From positions 1 to 12,408 of the forward strand of contig JAOZTW010000077.1 of the NCBI GenBank assembly GCA_029938985.1: a DNA stretch of 12,408 bases. The letters run 5' to 3'. The translations under genes were made by a program, and so were the position numbers. The notes beneath the pieces are model-generated. The model was not told the origin of the DNA. It searched no databases and was given only the letters and a program-made list of their open reading frames with translations. This stretch comes from Bacteroidales bacterium (lineage in GTDB: Bacteria > Bacteroidota > Bacteroidia > Bacteroidales > JAOZQN01). Numbering within the stretch: the first letter of the stretch is position 1; each line of letters opens with the position of its first letter. Positions 1 through 6,222 of this stretch are shown piece by piece.

Positions 1-6
1 GTTAAT

Positions 7-50
7 AACCATATAATTGTATCATTGAACCTTTGAATAATTGTATCATT
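7..50. repeat. Two-copy short direct repeat
   Basis: The 14-mer ATAATTGTATCATT occurs at 13-26 and again at 37-50. Each copy is preceded by AACC (7-10 and 28-31) with a 2- or 5-base spacer. This looks like the end of a short degenerate repeat tract that may continue left of the window. No coding or regulatory role is visible. Apart from this repeat and a weak 8-bp imperfect inverted pair (87-94 with 110-117), I see nothing in 1-148. Confidence 0.5.
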
Positions 51-148
51 CCTTAATAAAAAATAAACCCTCATTAATAGATTTTAGAACTAAGCCATTT
101 TTAATATTTCTTAGCTCAAGGAAATAATTAATTTTAAAAATAGAAAAA

Positions 149-641
149 ATGAAATATTTTAATATTGATGGACCCAATATAGAGGACGAACATTAATACC
201 ATAAAACGCCTTGACTGGATAAAAAAGGGTATTGACCTTGTAGTACAACAAAAATATTTTACCATTTGGACAGAACCAGAGATGGGAAAAACCACTTATT
301 TTGAGCTGCTTGCCAAAGAATTATAAAAGCAAGACTACAAAATTGCTAAATTAGTTTTGACGGGTATGCAAGTCTGGCTTCAGGTATTTTAGAAAGACGA
401 TTTGTAAGAGATTTGAATAAGTTTTGGGGGAACAAATTTTGAAAGTACAAATATTCCAGACATTTTTAATGAAATATCTAAAATAAAAGATGAAAAATTT
501 ATTTTAATAGTAGACGAAATTGGCAGAATAAATTCGGTATATTCTGATATTTTTTTAAGTTGCTTGAAAGAGATTTATAAGTCTCGTCATGAGCATTGTT
601 TGAAAAGTGTGATTTTTGTTGGAGTGGCAAAAATTTGGTAG
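149..641 (+). pseudogene. Degraded AAA-type ATPase (N-terminal part)
   Basis: This is a decayed plus-strand gene for a P-loop ATP-binding protein of the AAA-like ATPase group common in Bacteroidota. The ATG at 149 opens MKYFNIDGP, typical of that family, but a stop follows at 194. The frame then shifts near 200-207 into RLDWIKKGIDLVVQQKYF and a worn Walker A region ending GKTT (285-296), where the family usually has PRQTGKTT. A stop at 324-326 (TAA where CAA would fit) and further shifts near 360 and 440 follow. The last segment holds a Walker B-like FILIVDEI (about 498-521) and KSVIFVGV, and ends at TAG 639-641. The rest of the ATPase domain and any C-terminal nuclease-like domain are missing, because the reading runs straight into the inverted-repeat element starting at 639. 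No intact frame survives, so it is almost certainly non-functional. The family call rests on motif resemblance only. Confidence 0.7.
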
Positions 642-847
642 TCCCTACATAACAGTGTTGGTTAATAAAAAATAATTACTTATTTTAAATATGTAAAAAG
701 ACACTTATTAAAATGTATTTACTTGAAAATCTTTTTATTATAGTTTTTTTGTCCCCATAGTGTCCCCTTTTTTTTATCATATAAAGAAATAAAATCATAT
801 TTTTGTAAATACTTGTTAATCAAACCAACACTGTTTTGTAGGGACTA
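639..847. mobile_element. 209-bp MITE-like element with 25-bp terminal inverted repeats
   Basis: Bases 639-663 and 823-847 are inverted copies that match at 24 of 25 positions. They begin TAGTCCCTACA and continue AACAGTGTTGGTT, with one T/A difference. The outermost bases on each side are TA, so the element can be read as GTCCCTAC...GTAGGGAC between duplicated TA dinucleotides, the target duplication made by IS630/Tc1-mariner transposases. The 159-bp interior is very AT-rich and has no open frame of note. It contains GTCCCC twice (751-756 and 762-767) next to T-runs. There is no transposase, so the element would be non-autonomous. It cuts off the ATPase remnant on its left and ends 31 bp from the phoD-like stop codon on its right. 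Transcription entering from either side could form a long-range stem, but the 159-base loop makes a terminator role doubtful. Confidence 0.6.
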
Positions 848-878
848 TCTGTTTTTTTGGGGTTTAATAATTTTGTCA

Positions 879-2408
879 TTATTTCAAATTTTTCCTTAAT
901 ATTGTCTCTCCATTTTTCACATACCACGAGCTTGCCTGTTTAAGAGTAAAATCTCTGTTCTTTATAGTACTTACAAAATACCAATCAGATATAATATTAT
1001 CTCTGTTTACTGTTAATAAAATATATCCTTTTTGAGAAAGCTCAACATATTTTATATGTATAAAAAGCATATTAACAAAAGGATTTGCAAAAAAAGCTTC
1101 TGTCTTATTAAGTGAAGATGACGTAACACTTGGAGTTACAAATTCGACAAAAATAGAACCTTCTGCATTATTTTTCTTATATTTTTTTTTATCTAAATAC
1201 AGTTCATTTGCCCAAGAGGTGTGAATATCTCCTGTGAGAACTATCGTATTATCAATTTTATTATAAGAAACATATTCTAATATTTTTTGTCTTTCGTACT
1301 GATAACCGTCCCATTGGTCTGGATTAATTACTTTTTTACCAATTATTAGCGGAGCAAACATTACTTGTTGTGCCACAATTTTCCAAACAACAGTATCAAT
1401 ATTTTGTGAATTATACAATTGATTTTCAAGCCATTTATATTGATTATTGCCAAGCATTGTTTTGTTTGTATCCATGTTTGACAAACCTTTTGGTGCATCT
1501 CTACCAATTAATCTTGTATCAAGAAAAATCAAATTAAATAATTTTCCATATTTAAAATTGCGATAAATAACATCTTGCTTTTCATTTTCCCTTACTGGTA
1601 GCCATTCCAAAAAAGCTTTTTTACCAGCCGACATTCTTTGTTTCCAATCGCCATCTTTAATATTATGGTTTTCTGCTCCTTCACGCCATGAATTATTTGC
1701 TGTTTCATGGTCGTCCCAAATCACATACCATGACAAATTTTTATGAGCCTCCATCAAATCAGAGTCTAATCTATAATGCGAATATCTTTTTCTATAATCG
1801 TCTAAACTAATTAACTCTTTATCTGGATATAGCCAACGATTTTTGTGTTTTCCATAAACATCTGTTTTGTATTCATAAATATAATCTCCAAGATGTAAAA
1901 CGGCATCAATTTCTGGATTTTCTGCTACACTTCTATAAGCATTAAAATAGCCTGCATTATAGTTTGAACCAGAAAAAACAGCAAACTTAACTTCTCCATC
2001 TAAAAAATTTTCTTTTGGTATTGTTTGAGTTTTTCCTATCAATGATTTTGCACATAGAGCCTCAAAATAATAAAAATATTTTGTATTTGCTTTCAGTTTA
2101 TCGGCATCAATTTTTACAGTATAATTTACAGAAGCATTGGTTACAAAAACACCTGAATTTTGAATAATATTAAAATTATTATCTTCAGAAATATACCATT
2201 TCACAATTACGCTATCTAAATTTATATCAGAAGTTATTTTTGTCCACAGAATTATTTTATCACTTTTAGCATCTCCAGATGCTACACCATGATAAAAAGG
2301 TTTTAAACTTGCATTAAAATCTGGATGATTAGAAATTTCAGAAACAGTTTGAGATTTGACTGTAAAAACAAAAATTATCAAAATTAGTGTATAAATAATT
2401 TTCTGCAT
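879..2408 (-). CDS. phoD: Secreted PhoD-family alkaline phosphatase/phosphodiesterase
   Basis: A calcineurin-like metallophosphoesterase of the alkaline phosphatase D family (PhoD), expected to release phosphate from phosphomono- or diesters outside the cytoplasm. From the chosen ATG it has 509 residues. Residues 1-20 form a Sec-type signal peptide (MQKIIYT, then a hydrophobic core, ending VKSQ). An N-terminal beta domain follows with FYHGVASGDA (38-47). The catalytic domain shows HLGDYIYEY (172-180), WDDHETANN (231-239) and LTGDIHTSW (391-399), which supply Asp174, Asp232/233, His234, Asp394 and His396. The segment that usually reads SCSNY, whose cysteine binds iron in Bacillus PhoD, reads SGSNY here (Gly147). 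Starts at 2438 (TTG) and 2435 (ATG) are also open but overlap fic and add a charged extension before the signal peptide. The ATG at 2408 follows A-rich DNA and leaves a 10-base gap to fic, suggesting co-transcription. The family call is firm; activity and substrate are uncertain. Confidence 0.87.
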   Translation of the reverse strand: MQKIIYTLILIIFVFTVKSQTVSEISNHPDFNASLKPFYHGVASGDAKSDKIILWTKITSDINLDSVIVKWYISEDNNFNIIQNSGVFVTNASVNYTVKIDADKLKANTKYFYYFEALCAKSLIGKTQTIPKENFLDGEVKFAVFSGSNYNAGYFNAYRSVAENPEIDAVLHLGDYIYEYKTDVYGKHKNRWLYPDKELISLDDYRKRYSHYRLDSDLMEAHKNLSWYVIWDDHETANNSWREGAENHNIKDGDWKQRMSAGKKAFLEWLPVRENEKQDVIYRNFKYGKLFNLIFLDTRLIGRDAPKGLSNMDTNKTMLGNNQYKWLENQLYNSQNIDTVVWKIVAQQVMFAPLIIGKKVINPDQWDGYQYERQKILEYVSYNKIDNTIVLTGDIHTSWANELYLDKKKYKKNNAEGSIFVEFVTPSVTSSSLNKTEAFFANPFVNMLFIHIKYVELSQKGYILLTVNRDNIISDWYFVSTIKNRDFTLKQASSWYVKNGETILRKNLK

Positions 2409-2418
2409 TTGTTTGTAT

Positions 2419-4086
2419 TTAAAAAGGGAGGTCATCAAAATTAAAATTAAAATCTAAATTTAACTCTTTGTGAATAAATTTTGCAAAATCTTTTTTATCA
2501 ATCTCAACATCACTATTAAATTCAACGACTAAAATAAAGCTGTTATTATTAAAAGTAAGTTTTGCATCTAACATATTTTTTTTAATAATTTCATTTTCAA
2601 GTGTACTAATATATTTATTTAATATTTGTTTGAGAATATTATCATTAAATTTTATGGTTGAAAAATCAATATTTTTATACTTTTTTTCTGTATAATTTAG
2701 AGTATCTAATGCAATAATATTTGAAAAACTCAATAATTCTTCTTTTTCAAAATTTTGATGATAATAATTATTAACAAGTGTTTTATTTTCAATAATAAAA
2801 AAATCCGAACTTATTTTATCAAATAATTCATTTTTACAAGAAGAATAATATGATATTTTATATTGAAATTTATAAAAATTAATCAATACTTTCATTTCAA
2901 TATCAAAAGAATTATCTTTATTTTTAAAATCAGAAAATTGAAAAACAAGCAACACCCAGCTTAATTCGGATTTTGAATTTAGGTTATTTATGTAATCAAA
3001 AATATTTTCAATAGTACTAATTTTTTTATTGTAAAACCATTTGTCTCCTTCAATATTAGCAACAGTAACATTGTATTTAAAGAATAAATCCTTTAGTTTA
3101 TCTAATTTTGTATCAATATATTTTATTAATGGAAATAAATTATTTTCAAATAATAAATTTATAGTTTCAACAGATTTAATTTTTTTAAGGTTAACATAAT
3201 CATTATTCATTTGTTTTTTGAATAATGTCATTTTTTTATCAAAATCATCTAATTCTGCAAGACTTTCACCTTTTGATCCTTTCAAATAAATATTTAATGA
3301 ATTTATCATATTTTCTGCAAGAAACTCAATAAATGGTAACGGATTTTTACTGTCAGCTTGACTAAGTGCCGAATAATACACATTACGTAATTCATTTTTA
3401 ATAATAATTGGTGGATATTGTTTTTGCATCAGAATCAAATTCATAACAAGTCTTGCCATTCTACCATTTCCATCATCAAAAGGGTGGATTTCAACAAATT
3501 TATGATGAAACAAACCAGATAAAACTATTGGATGTATTTTTGGATTATTATAATTTTCAAGCAACCAATCCATCAAATCTTTCATTAAAGCAGGCGTTTC
3601 CTCTGGTGTGGCATAATAATGAATTTGCCCTGTCAGTGTTTTAACATGATTAGGAGATGTTTTATAAGTACCAATATTAATCAATTTTTTGGTAGGTAGC
3701 CCATCTATTGTTTTTGCAGGACTTTCGTAAGGTTCAACTAAAATTAATTGATGTAATTCTCTAATATCTTTCTCTGTAAACATTTCTGGCTCCTTGATTA
3801 TACTCAACATAAAATCAATAGCATTATTATGCCCTTTTATATCTAAATGGTCTTTTAGTGGTTTACCTTTTGCAGTAAGTCCGTGCATAATAAAAGTAAC
3901 AGTCTCTCCGTAGTTCAAAGAATTACCTTCAATTGCTGTTGAATGAAAATTCCAATCTAATCTATATTTTTGAAAAATACGCTGTTCTTGTTCTTTTGAA
4001 ATCGGTTTTAATTTTTCTATTTCTTCTTGAAGTAAATTTACTTTATTAATTATTTTAATTTTGCTTAAATTTTCCAATAAATTCAT
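2419..4086 (-). CDS. Fic-domain protein (putative AMP transferase) with long C-terminal region
   Basis: A 555-residue cytoplasmic Fic-family protein. Fic enzymes usually transfer AMP from ATP to a hydroxyl side chain of a target protein. The core motif is HPFDDGNGRMAR at 201-212, with catalytic His201 and the GNGR phosphate-binding loop intact. Residues 49-54 read STAIEG, matching the inhibitory (S/T)xxxE(G/N) motif; its N-terminal position suggests a self-inhibited class II Fic protein, with Glu53 expected to block the ATP site. After about residue 270 the protein becomes rich in Lys, Asn, Phe and Ile, and continues for some 285 residues that I do not recognise. I see no winged-helix signature, which many Fic proteins carry C-terminally. 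The ATG at 4084-4086 has an AT-rich upstream context. The gene follows ade after 75 bp and precedes phoD by 10 bp on the same strand. No antitoxin-like partner is adjacent, which fits internal inhibition. The target cannot be predicted. Confidence 0.88.
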   Translation of the reverse strand: MNLLENLSKIKIINKVNLLQEEIEKLKPISKEQEQRIFQKYRLDWNFHSTAIEGNSLNYGETVTFIMHGLTAKGKPLKDHLDIKGHNNAIDFMLSIIKEPEMFTEKDIRELHQLILVEPYESPAKTIDGLPTKKLINIGTYKTSPNHVKTLTGQIHYYATPEETPALMKDLMDWLLENYNNPKIHPIVLSGLFHHKFVEIHPFDDGNGRMARLVMNLILMQKQYPPIIIKNELRNVYYSALSQADSKNPLPFIEFLAENMINSLNIYLKGSKGESLAELDDFDKKMTLFKKQMNNDYVNLKKIKSVETINLLFENNLFPLIKYIDTKLDKLKDLFFKYNVTVANIEGDKWFYNKKISTIENIFDYINNLNSKSELSWVLLVFQFSDFKNKDNSFDIEMKVLINFYKFQYKISYYSSCKNELFDKISSDFFIIENKTLVNNYYHQNFEKEELLSFSNIIALDTLNYTEKKYKNIDFSTIKFNDNILKQILNKYISTLENEIIKKNMLDAKLTFNNNSFILVVEFNSDVEIDKKDFAKFIHKELNLDFNFNFDDLPF

Positions 4087-4161
4087 AATAATATTATTTT
4101 ATTTTTGCTTGTTTCACAAGTGTAAATTTTTGCGTTATTTTTGAAATTTGAAAAACTAATT

Positions 4162-5790
4162 TTATTCTGGAAAAATAGAAATTGGTTGAAATAGAGAAAC
4201 GTCAAACAAACCTTTGTCTCCAATTTTTATTTCAGGAATAACAAGTAAAGCCATAAATGCAAGGGTCATAAATGGAGCATTGAATTTTGCACCTAATTTT
4301 TTGGCAATTTTATTTAATTGTTTATACTTTTCTGCAACAATTTCACCTTTTTGGTCGGTCATAATTCCTGCAATATTTAGTTTTAAAATATCTATTTCTT
4401 CGTTATTCACAGCAACTATACCACCTTTTGCATCTATCAAAGTATTTATTGCACTTACAATTTCGGCATCAGATGTACCAACAGCAATAATGTTATGACT
4501 ATCATGTGCAATTGTAGAAGCAATTGCTCCTTTTTTTAAATTAAAATTTGAAATAAATCCAACAGCGGGTTTAACTTTTTTAGAGTATCTATTTAATACA
4601 ACTATTTTTAAAATATCATTTTTTATATCCGAAACAACAAAACCATCTTTAATTTTTGCTTTACATTCAATTTTTTTAGTAAATAACTCTCCATTGTATG
4701 CTTCTATAACATTAATTTTTTTATGCAAAGCTTTTACCTTAATATCATCTATTGAAATTTTATTACAATTAAAATTATTTAAACTAACATCATTCTTAGT
4801 ATTTATTAAAACCGTTCCATTATTATAAACCAATGTACCATCAATAAATGTTTTTTTCACTTTAAGTGATTTCAAGTCATTTACAATAATAAAATCAGCG
4901 GGGTCGCCTTTTTGAAGTAAGCCAACATTTAATTTATAATGTTTTATTGGATTGTAGGTTGCCGCTCTTAATATTTTAAAAAAACTCACATCGTAATTCA
5001 AACCTCGTTTAATTAGTTTATTTATATGTCCCGATGCTAAATTATCGGGGTGCAAATCGTCGGTACAAAGCATAACATCGTTTGGATACATCTCTATTGC
5101 CTTATAAAGTGATGTGAAATTTTTTGCAGCACTTCCTTCTCTAATTTGTAATTTAATACCAAGTTCAATTTTTTTAATTGCCTCATCAAGAGTGGTAGAT
5201 TCGTGGTCGGTTGAAATTTTAGCATCAGCATATTTTTTTAAATCTTCTATAGTCAAATTTGGTGCGTGTCCATCAATTGGTTTTTTAATATTATTTGCAT
5301 AATTAATTTTTTTCCAAATATCAATATCCCCATATAAAACACCTGGAAAATTCATCATTTCTGCAAGGAAAAATATATCCTTTCTATCCAAAAGTTTTTT
5401 AACTTCATTAAAGGCGAGAGTTGCTCCAGATGTTTCATAAGGTGTAGCTGGCACACACGATGGTGCTCCAAAGAAAAACTTAAATGGAGTTTTTTTACCA
5501 TCTTTAATCATAAAATCTACTCCTGCTTTTCCCATCACATTTGCTATTTCGTGTGGGTCAGAAACGGTAGCCACAGTTCCATGTCGTACTGCCATTTTAG
5601 CAAATTCACTTGGAATAAGCATTGAACTTTCTATATGAATATGGGAGTCAATAAAACCAGGTAAAATATATTCAGAGAACTCCTCTTTGGTTTTTTTAAT
5701 CGAAATTATCTTCCCTTTATCAATACAAAGCTCTCCATTAAATATTACTTCTGCCACTACATCTACAATTTTTCCTTTAATATATTTCAT
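4162..5790 (-). CDS. ade: Adenine deaminase
   Basis: Adenine deaminase, which converts adenine to hypoxanthine plus ammonia in cytoplasmic purine salvage. The 542 residues fall in the family's normal range. The N-terminal part is an amidohydrolase barrel: FIDSHIHIESSML (46-58) gives metal ligands His50 and His52. DPHEIANV (78-85), GHAPNL (174-179), STDHEST (193-199) and LCTDDLHPDN (241-250) carry the remaining metal and catalytic residues. The C-terminal adenine-deaminase domain includes TIAHDSHNIIAVG (426-438) and AKGGIV (454-459). The frame is open upstream to a TTG at 5829 that would add 13 residues beginning MFHVKQ, but those codons are the parS site plus AT-rich leader. The ATG at 5788-5790, giving MKYIKGKIVD, is the natural family start and I chose it. 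The nearest upstream gene on the strand is mnmG, 432 bp away, with terminator-like hairpins between, so ade probably has its own promoter. I could not identify one with confidence. Confidence 0.93.
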   Translation of the reverse strand: MKYIKGKIVDVVAEVIFNGELCIDKGKIISIKKTKEEFSEYILPGFIDSHIHIESSMLIPSEFAKMAVRHGTVATVSDPHEIANVMGKAGVDFMIKDGKKTPFKFFFGAPSCVPATPYETSGATLAFNEVKKLLDRKDIFFLAEMMNFPGVLYGDIDIWKKINYANNIKKPIDGHAPNLTIEDLKKYADAKISTDHESTTLDEAIKKIELGIKLQIREGSAAKNFTSLYKAIEMYPNDVMLCTDDLHPDNLASGHINKLIKRGLNYDVSFFKILRAATYNPIKHYKLNVGLLQKGDPADFIIVNDLKSLKVKKTFIDGTLVYNNGTVLINTKNDVSLNNFNCNKISIDDIKVKALHKKINVIEAYNGELFTKKIECKAKIKDGFVVSDIKNDILKIVVLNRYSKKVKPAVGFISNFNLKKGAIASTIAHDSHNIIAVGTSDAEIVSAINTLIDAKGGIVAVNNEEIDILKLNIAGIMTDQKGEIVAEKYKQLNKIAKKLGAKFNAPFMTLAFMALLVIPEIKIGDKGLFDVSLFQPISIFPE

Positions 5791-5802
5791 TTTATTTCGA
5801 TT

Positions 5803-5882
5803 TATTTTACACTGTTTCACGTGGAACAATAGCGTAAATTATTTGATATTTAATTACTTTCAGAAAAAAACTATGTGCAAAA
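5803..5882. repeat. 80-bp direct repeat, copy A (contains parS)
   Basis: Imperfect direct repeat of 6108-6187 in the same orientation. The first 28 bases (5803-5830), including parS and flanks on both sides, are identical in the two copies. The remainder shows scattered substitutions and single-base indels and ends in ATGTGCAAAA or TGTGCAAAA. Copy A overlaps the leader of ade and runs into the stem at 5865-5905. Because conservation extends beyond the 16-bp parS, the whole module was probably duplicated as a block. Confidence 0.85.
5813..5828 (-). promoter_or_regulatory. parS: parS centromere site 1 (ParB binding)
   Basis: The plus strand reads TGTTTCACGTGGAACA. Its reverse complement TGTTCCACGTGAAACA matches the well-known bacterial chromosomal parS consensus TGTTNCACGTGAAACA at every defined position. 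parS sites load ParB, which spreads along DNA and, with ParA and SMC, organises and segregates replication origins. The site lies 22 bp upstream of the ade ATG. An exact 16-mer occurring twice within 0.3 kb in AT-rich DNA is very unlikely by chance. No parA or parB gene lies inside the window. Confidence 0.9.
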
Positions 5883-5905
5883 TTTTATTTATCACATAGT
5901 TTTTT
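5865..5905. terminator. Hairpin with A and T tracts, possible bidirectional terminator
   Basis: A perfect 13-bp stem pairs 5865-5877 (AAAAAACTATGTG) with 5893-5905 (CACATAGTTTTTT) around a 15-base loop. Read on either strand, the stem ends in a run of U. It is therefore terminator-like in both directions, although AU-rich and without a strong GC core. On the minus strand it lies between mnmG and ade, where it would stop read-through or act in the ade leader. Its left arm overlaps the end of repeat copy A. Confidence 0.55.
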
Positions 5906-6107
5906 GTAAAGATATTACTCCTTTGCAAAAACTCAAAATTAGTTTTGAGAAATTATTACCTCTATTAAGACAATCAGTTTATCATCATATCTATGCATGT
6001 TAAAATACAGCATTTTTCATAAATGCAAATTACTGCATTGTTTTGATTATTTTAAAATTCTAATTTACAATAGTAAACTGCGGTATTTAAAAAATAAAAG
6101 AGCCTTG
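5906..6107. other. AT-rich spacer between the two parS repeats
   Basis: No open frame or RNA gene is visible in this stretch. It holds two small perfect hairpins: CTCAAAA/TTTTGAG (5932-5938 with 5943-5949, 4-base loop) and GCATTT/AAATGC near 6012-6028. The minus strand has one match to the Bacteroidota -7 pattern TAnnTTTG (TAATTTTG, 5934-5941), but I see no TTG element at the usual distance, so I do not call it a promoter. Confidence 0.4.
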
Positions 6108-6187
6108 TATTTTACACTGTTTCACGTGGAACAATGGCATAAATCTATTGATATTTAATAATTTTAAGAAAAAAAACATGTGCAAAA
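6108..6187. repeat. 80-bp direct repeat, copy B (contains parS)
   Basis: Second copy of the module at 5803-5882, starting 305 bp further right in the same orientation. The first 28 bases match copy A exactly. This copy lies just downstream of mnmG, and its distal end merges with the short hairpin and A-run that look like the mnmG terminator. That suggests the ancestral module was parS plus a gene-end hairpin, with copy A as the duplicate next to ade, but the direction of duplication is inference. Confidence 0.85.
6118..6133 (-). promoter_or_regulatory. parS: parS centromere site 2 (ParB binding)
   Basis: Identical to site 1: TGTTTCACGTGGAACA on the plus strand, TGTTCCACGTGAAACA on the minus strand, a full match to the chromosomal parS consensus. 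It lies in non-coding DNA about 90 bp downstream of the mnmG stop codon. Two closely spaced sites would form a compact ParB-loading cluster. mnmG (gidA) is itself a frequent neighbour of replication origins in other phyla. Confidence 0.9.
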
Positions 6188-6198
6188 AAACATGCACA
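6169..6198 (-). terminator. Probable mnmG terminator
   Basis: On the minus strand, TGTGCA (6198-6193) pairs with TGCACA (6184-6179) across an 8-base loop. TG and then eight consecutive T (6176-6169) follow. The hairpin begins 24 bp after the mnmG stop, a normal position for an intrinsic terminator. The 6-bp stem is short, so efficiency may be modest. Confidence 0.5.
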
Positions 6199-6222
6199 AA
6201 ATAACAATAGTGAAACGAAAAA

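Noticed and set aside
745..776. T-run, GTCCCCATAGTGTCCCC, T-run inside the MITE-like element as a possible terminator or integrase fragment
   Set aside because: The GTCCCC copies are direct, not inverted, so no hairpin forms; the minus-strand reading GHYGDKK is too short to assign.
2409..2438. Longer start for the PhoD-like gene (TTG 2438 or ATG 2435)
   Set aside because: It would overlap the end of fic and put a polar, charged stretch ahead of a complete signal peptide that begins at the ATG at 2408. It cannot be fully excluded.
4109..4126. TGTTTCACAAGTGTAAA upstream of fic, resembling a broken parS
   Set aside because: It matches parS only if two bases are removed, and the right half still differs. 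It is also explained by a small CTTGT/ACAAG hairpin. Not supportable as a third ParB site.
5687..5899. Plus-strand 70-codon frame across the ade start and first parS
   Set aside because: Most of it is antisense to the ade N-terminus, the rest is repeat and hairpin DNA; no protein-like features.
5934..5941. Minus-strand TAATTTTG matching the Bacteroidota -7 promoter pattern
   Set aside because: No TTG element at about 19-21 bp upstream, and a transcript from here would run straight into the 5865-5905 hairpin before ade.
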